A DNA stretch of 9,369 nt from Euryarchaeota archaeon UBA128. GTDB taxonomy: Archaea; Thermoplasmatota; Poseidoniia; Poseidoniales; Poseidoniaceae. Shown one piece after another: positions 5,996 through 9,369 of the stretch. Numbering within the stretch: position 1 is the first letter of the stretch; each line of letters opens with the position of its first letter. Both the position numbers and the translations under genes were made by a program. The notes under the pieces were generated by a model that had not been told where the DNA came from, did no database searches, and saw only the letters and a list, made by a program, of their open reading frames with translations. The stretch lies in the NCBI GenBank assembly GCA_002496955.1, contig DALZ01000132.1, forward strand, positions 3,477-12,845, in the 5' to 3' direction.

Positions 5996-6006
5996 AGGAG
6001 GTGATT
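5996..6006 (+). promoter_or_regulatory. Near-perfect Shine-Dalgarno for the giant PIN gene
   Basis: AGGAGGTGATT is complementary to the conserved anti-Shine-Dalgarno end of 16S rRNA (AATCACCTCC-type). The GGAGG core is 8 nt before ATG 6010, an ideal spacing, so it decides the start; GTG 6001 lies inside the site and is unlikely to be used. No other gene here has a comparable site. The implied leader makes this gene the clear exception to the leaderless pattern. Confidence 0.75.
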
Positions 6007-6009
6007 AGT

Positions 6010-9000
6010 ATGCAAGAAGAACACATGGCGAAATGTTTGGATATTGCATACCAAGCAAACATCCCTAAACAACAGCGTAAAGCGAAAGTAGCCAAATCTC
6101 CGGACTGGCAGATTATGGAAAAGAAATGGCGCAGTATCCTAACTCTAGCCTTGGATGAAGCCGAAGTTCCAGGCGATGATGATGAGATGAGCGCGCCCAG
6201 AGCCAACCGTATTATGCGACGCAGGGGTCGCAGCAGCAGCCCAAAAACCTCTATTGATTGGTTACCGGAAAACGAGATAATATCGTCAGATAGTACCGAA
6301 TCAGATGCTTTTAGATTGGCAGTTTTACTAATTAATAAGCAATTGAAGCGCGGTGACTGGAGTGATGAACTTTCAGCGTTAGAGAATTCGATTAGAGAAA
6401 AATGCTTAACTAATGGAGTCGACGCAATTTGGCACACTTTAGGGCAGAAGACAGACCTGCTTGCGCAATTTGTTGCGTTCCCAACGGCCAAGAAGAAATC
6501 TAAAGCAAGTAAAAAAGTCGACATATCGATTGGCAGAATTGACGTGTTTAACAATGAAGAATTAGCCGATGTGATCGCTCAATTATCTCCGCTCTGTGTC
6601 GATGCTAGCCAACAAATTGCAATTCAAAAAGTCCAATCGCAACTCTCAGCCAAACGCCCATTAGAGGTCAACCAGAATCTTCTAGAATTAACTGGTTCCG
6701 CATCAATTATTTCAGTTATTTTAGCGATTGCAAGTAATAATGAATCTGTTAAACCGATCAAAGAATTAGCCAAAATCGATAAGGGACTTGCGGAAGAATT
6801 TGAAGATTTAACACGCTTAATGGGCGGTGAAGTCAAAGACTGGGAGGCCAGCACAAGTGCAGGAGATAACGGGTTAGCAAGTGCCAGAGCAAGATTTGCT
6901 TGGCTAAATTTCCCTGATTCTGTAAGCGAACTTCCTCCAAAGGAGATTGCAACCGGCCTTGAAATTCTCGAGTCGATTCCCAATTCTCAAGTACAAATTC
7001 AAAACCTTAAGTGGCTTTATCTTGCCGCACTCACTAAATCGGGGGATAGTGAGCAGGCTGTTGATTTGCTAATCTCTAACACCTTAGATCACTCAATAGA
7101 AATCGAAAAATTATATGAGTTAATTTGCTCATTGAATTCTGCCGCAGTCAATAATTGGTTAACTGATCAAATGACGTTGTTGGATGAAGGTGCATTACAG
7201 TATATTGCCAATCATAGCAATAGTTCGCTTAATCTGAAGAATGAATGTTACAAACAAATTCAAGACATTGGTGGAGAGGCTTGGGAAGAATCATCGGTTC
7301 AGGCAGTCGAGATTTTTGCCCAAGAATTAGAGATAAGAAGACTTAGTAAGATACTCACAGAAAATGACCTTACACCACTTTCACATCCCTATGAAGTACT
7401 ATTATGTTATCATATTTTAGCGACCAACAGCGAACAGGATTTGTGGGATAAGTTTGTTGACATTAGGCGACAAGCACTCACCTCGATTCACAGCACAGAG
7501 CCTCCACAGTATCTCTCTGCAATGGCACAAAGTCTAATCATGTTAATGGAGGGTAATAGGGTAGATGATGACCCGTTCACGGTTTTACCTAAAAAGGGCT
7601 ATCAAGCGCTAAAACAAGCACGAAACGCCCTCAAACAAGGTGGCACTGGAATCGCCTCAAGAACTCACATCGAACATCTTCAAAATAGTCTTGACCAGGC
7701 TGAACTTTCTACCCTCGAAGAAAATTTATTGTTGACACTCATTGCAACATTAAATCTCAACCAAGCAACCATTTCCCTACAACATGGTGACGCAGATGAC
7801 GAGATATTTGCCACTTTGAATCAATTAGTAGTGGGATCCAACATTCCAACTAGACTGGTTCGCTCAGTTAGACAATTGGTATTCGACCATGACATTGGTT
7901 TGGAACAATTAGTCACTTGGTATCAGCAAAATAATCCTCTTTCACCATGGCACACGCTCGCTAGAGCGGCGCTGTTCGCCCAAAATAACGATGAATTAAA
8001 TGCGGCAAGAGAATATAGAAGGGTAGCAGAAAGCGGAGAATTCGACTTTGAAAATTCTATGGTTCTATACCGCAAGTCGATAATTCATCTAGCGCACGCC
8101 GAGCAATGGAAAGAAGCGGTAGATTTACTCGATAATCAACCTGCATTAAGAACTGCGATTACCAAACGCTTCCAACTTTACTTGAGGGTGTCATTTATCG
8201 CCAGTAATCAAAAAACTAACGAAGCAACGCAATTGCTGAAAGATTTTGTCAGACGAACAAAACAAATCCAAGAAGAGAATATGAGCGGCGAGCTGATAGA
8301 AAAAACCATCAATTTCTTTGCCGAAGATGAACTCGATAATTTGCGGAACTATCCATTTGAGCATTCAAGGGTATTACCATCTGAGCCATTTTCTGGTAGA
8401 GTCACCGCAGCACTAAATTCAGTGCAAAGGAACAAACGTCGAACTAGACATGGATTTGATGGTAGATTCCGTAATGAAATGCTACAAAATCCGCCGTCAA
8501 TCATGGCGTTGTATGATATTGCTAGAGATTCAGCAGACAAGAATCCAATCGAGGGATTGATGTACTTAGAGCGAGCACAGAACTCAGGCAAGTTCTCAAC
8601 CTCTGAAATGAAACGACTGTTTGACGCAGAGAGAAGTTTGTTTGCAACACACAAGCGAGAAATTCCTAACTCAGCACGTCGTTATTTGAAAAACCTAGCC
8701 TTACCTCCGCTAGTGATTGTCGATACTAATATCCTGGTTGATGCTTTAGTCGACAAGATTGCCCATAGTTTGGAATTAGCAAGTGAAACGAGCCTTGATT
8801 CATTTGAACATGACAATTTCCACAAGGTACTCTTAAGTCGTGCAGATGCTGGTAGAATCAATCTTTGGTTACCTTCAATAGTCAGGCACGAAATTGTCGA
8901 ATTAAGCAAGCGACATAACAGATTGAAAGCAAAATTTCAATCTTCATTGGTGAAGCCAGAGGTACTGGATTCTGTATTTGAAAACAACAAAATTACTCAT

Positions 9001-9369
9001 CTTGTCGATGAAATAATTACCGAATTTAATCGCTGGAAACCGATTGATATCCATCTTGAGAAAGAAGCTGTTGAACAAGAGAATGTCGAAGAAATCACCG
9101 AATTCCTCGATGAGTACGTTGAAATTTATGAAGAACTTACAGAGATGAAAGTTGCTAGAGAACCAAAGCAGAGTAGAACCAAGATTGGTGCCAATAAGGT
9201 ATTCCCCGAGGCCGCTGATAGGGAAATAATGGCGATTGTCAAATTACTGGCAACACAATCATTGGAAGGCCTAGGTAGCATACTGATAGCAACTAGAGAT
9301 GGTGACTTTACTTTAACAGCAAGAGCATTTGAGGAAAGGTTCGGGTATGGTATAATCAAGAATAGTAAA
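6010..9369 (+). CDS. Giant helical-repeat protein with C-terminal PIN-type nuclease domain (3' end open)
   Basis: At least 1120 codons without a stop, continuing past the window edge. I do not recognise the whole protein. Residues 1-85 are charged, with a basic knot RRRGRSSS at 70-77. A Lys-rich segment KKKSKASKK lies at 161-169. From about 170 to 890 it looks all-helical, with TPR-like hairpins around 337-355 (YLAALTKSGDSEQAVDLL), 645-760 and 828-885 (NPIEGLMYLERA). A PIN domain starts at about 900: VIVDTNILVDAL with Asp905 and Asn907, then Glu961 in SIVRHEIVEL, Asp1070 in AADREIMAIV and Asp1099 in LIATRDGDF. These are the four metal-binding acidic positions of PIN ribonucleases. The domain is enlarged by an acidic insertion between Glu961 and Asp1070. 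The last residues seen (YGIIKNSK) look like a PIN final strand, so the stop may be just outside. No signal peptide or membrane segment is evident. RNA cleavage is inferred from the domain; the target is unknown. It stands alone after a terminator and has its own strong Shine-Dalgarno. Confidence 0.85.
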   Translation, partial: MQEEHMAKCLDIAYQANIPKQQRKAKVAKSPDWQIMEKKWRSILTLALDEAEVPGDDDEMSAPRANRIMRRRGRSSSPKTSIDWLPENEIISSDSTESDAFRLAVLLINKQLKRGDWSDELSALENSIREKCLTNGVDAIWHTLGQKTDLLAQFVAFPTAKKKSKASKKVDISIGRIDVFNNEELADVIAQLSPLCVDASQQIAIQKVQSQLSAKRPLEVNQNLLELTGSASIISVILAIASNNESVKPIKELAKIDKGLAEEFEDLTRLMGGEVKDWEASTSAGDNGLASARARFAWLNFPDSVSELPPKEIATGLEILESIPNSQVQIQNLKWLYLAALTKSGDSEQAVDLLISNTLDHSIEIEKLYELICSLNSAAVNNWLTDQMTLLDEGALQYIANHSNSSLNLKNECYKQIQDIGGEAWEESSVQAVEIFAQELEIRRLSKILTENDLTPLSHPYEVLLCYHILATNSEQDLWDKFVDIRRQALTSIHSTEPPQYLSAMAQSLIMLMEGNRVDDDPFTVLPKKGYQALKQARNALKQGGTGIASRTHIEHLQNSLDQAELSTLEENLLLTLIATLNLNQATISLQHGDADDEIFATLNQLVVGSNIPTRLVRSVRQLVFDHDIGLEQLVTWYQQNNPLSPWHTLARAALFAQNNDELNAAREYRRVAESGEFDFENSMVLYRKSIIHLAHAEQWKEAVDLLDNQPALRTAITKRFQLYLRVSFIASNQKTNEATQLLKDFVRRTKQIQEENMSGELIEKTINFFAEDELDNLRNYPFEHSRVLPSEPFSGRVTAALNSVQRNKRRTRHGFDGRFRNEMLQNPPSIMALYDIARDSADKNPIEGLMYLERAQNSGKFSTSEMKRLFDAERSLFATHKREIPNSARRYLKNLALPPLVIVDTNILVDALVDKIAHSLELASETSLDSFEHDNFHKVLLSRADAGRINLWLPSIVRHEIVELSKRHNRLKAKFQSSLVKPEVLDSVFENNKITHLVDEIITEFNRWKPIDIHLEKEAVEQENVEEITEFLDEYVEIYEELTEMKVAREPKQSRTKIGANKVFPEAADREIMAIVKLLATQSLEGLGSILIATRDGDFTLTARAFEERFGYGIIKNSK

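Noticed and set aside
5866..6009. Possible small RNA or antitoxin gene in the spacer before the giant PIN gene
   Set aside because: No open frame with a credible start was seen on the plus strand; the spacer is explained by a terminator and the Shine-Dalgarno leader, so a classical PIN toxin-antitoxin (VapBC-like) pair is not supported here.
5979..6554. 191-codon minus-strand open frame, and others at 6624-6983, 8349-8654, 8682-8909 and 9126-9359
   Set aside because: All are antisense to the single continuous plus-strand frame that carries PIN motifs; their Ser/Leu-rich translations look like shadows.

Overview
The window most likely comes from a mesophilic, probably marine archaeon. A planktonic Thermoplasmata-type lineage such as Marine Group II (Candidatus Poseidoniales) is my best guess, at moderate confidence. 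The grounds are: several genes with no Shine-Dalgarno sequence but a TATA-like box about 22-35 nt before the start codon (clearest before 4259, 4888 and the minus-strand start at 4103), as expected for leaderless archaeal transcripts; T-run terminators; an Ap4A-hydrolase-like Nudix protein of archaeal/eukaryotic type; and a DHH phosphoesterase of a kind common in archaea. Base composition looks moderately AT-rich throughout. No rRNA, tRNA, insertion sequence, CRISPR array or integrase is visible, and no gene-free stretch exceeds about 160 nt.

Left end (1-2052). A minus-strand pair reads out of the window: a small Trp-rich protein of unknown function (404-751), followed 25 nt later by a glutaredoxin/GST-fold protein resembling microsomal prostaglandin E synthase 2 (1-378, cut by the window edge). 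Divergent from it is an rlmH homologue (832-1260; 23S rRNA pseudouridine methyltransferase), followed by a five-helix membrane protein with a cytosolic TPR-like tail (1306-2052) and a T-run terminator.

Middle (2140-5865). A plus-strand cluster holds a two-helix membrane protein (2140-2448), a DUF2203 protein (2491-2976) and a PduO-type cob(I)alamin adenosyltransferase (3003-3701). It meets a minus-strand Nudix hydrolase (3693-4103) tail to tail with a 9-nt overlap. A divergent promoter region with TATA-like boxes on both strands then leads to a class I SAM-methyltransferase-like protein (4259-4834) and a DHH/DHHA1 phosphoesterase (4888-5865). The phosphoesterase is followed by a convincing hairpin/T-run terminator.

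Right end (6010-9369). One very long open frame of at least 1120 codons fills the rest of the window and is still open at the last base. Its long N-terminal part looks all-helical with TPR-like hairpins and basic patches. Its C-terminal ~215 residues form a PIN-type nuclease domain with all four acidic positions (D905, E961, D1070, D1099) and an unusually long acidic insertion. It has a near-perfect Shine-Dalgarno sequence, unlike every other gene here, and stands alone behind a terminator. This is the most unusual object in the window. The remainder looks like ordinary housekeeping genes for RNA modification, cobalamin adenylation, nucleotide clean-up and oligonucleotide turnover.
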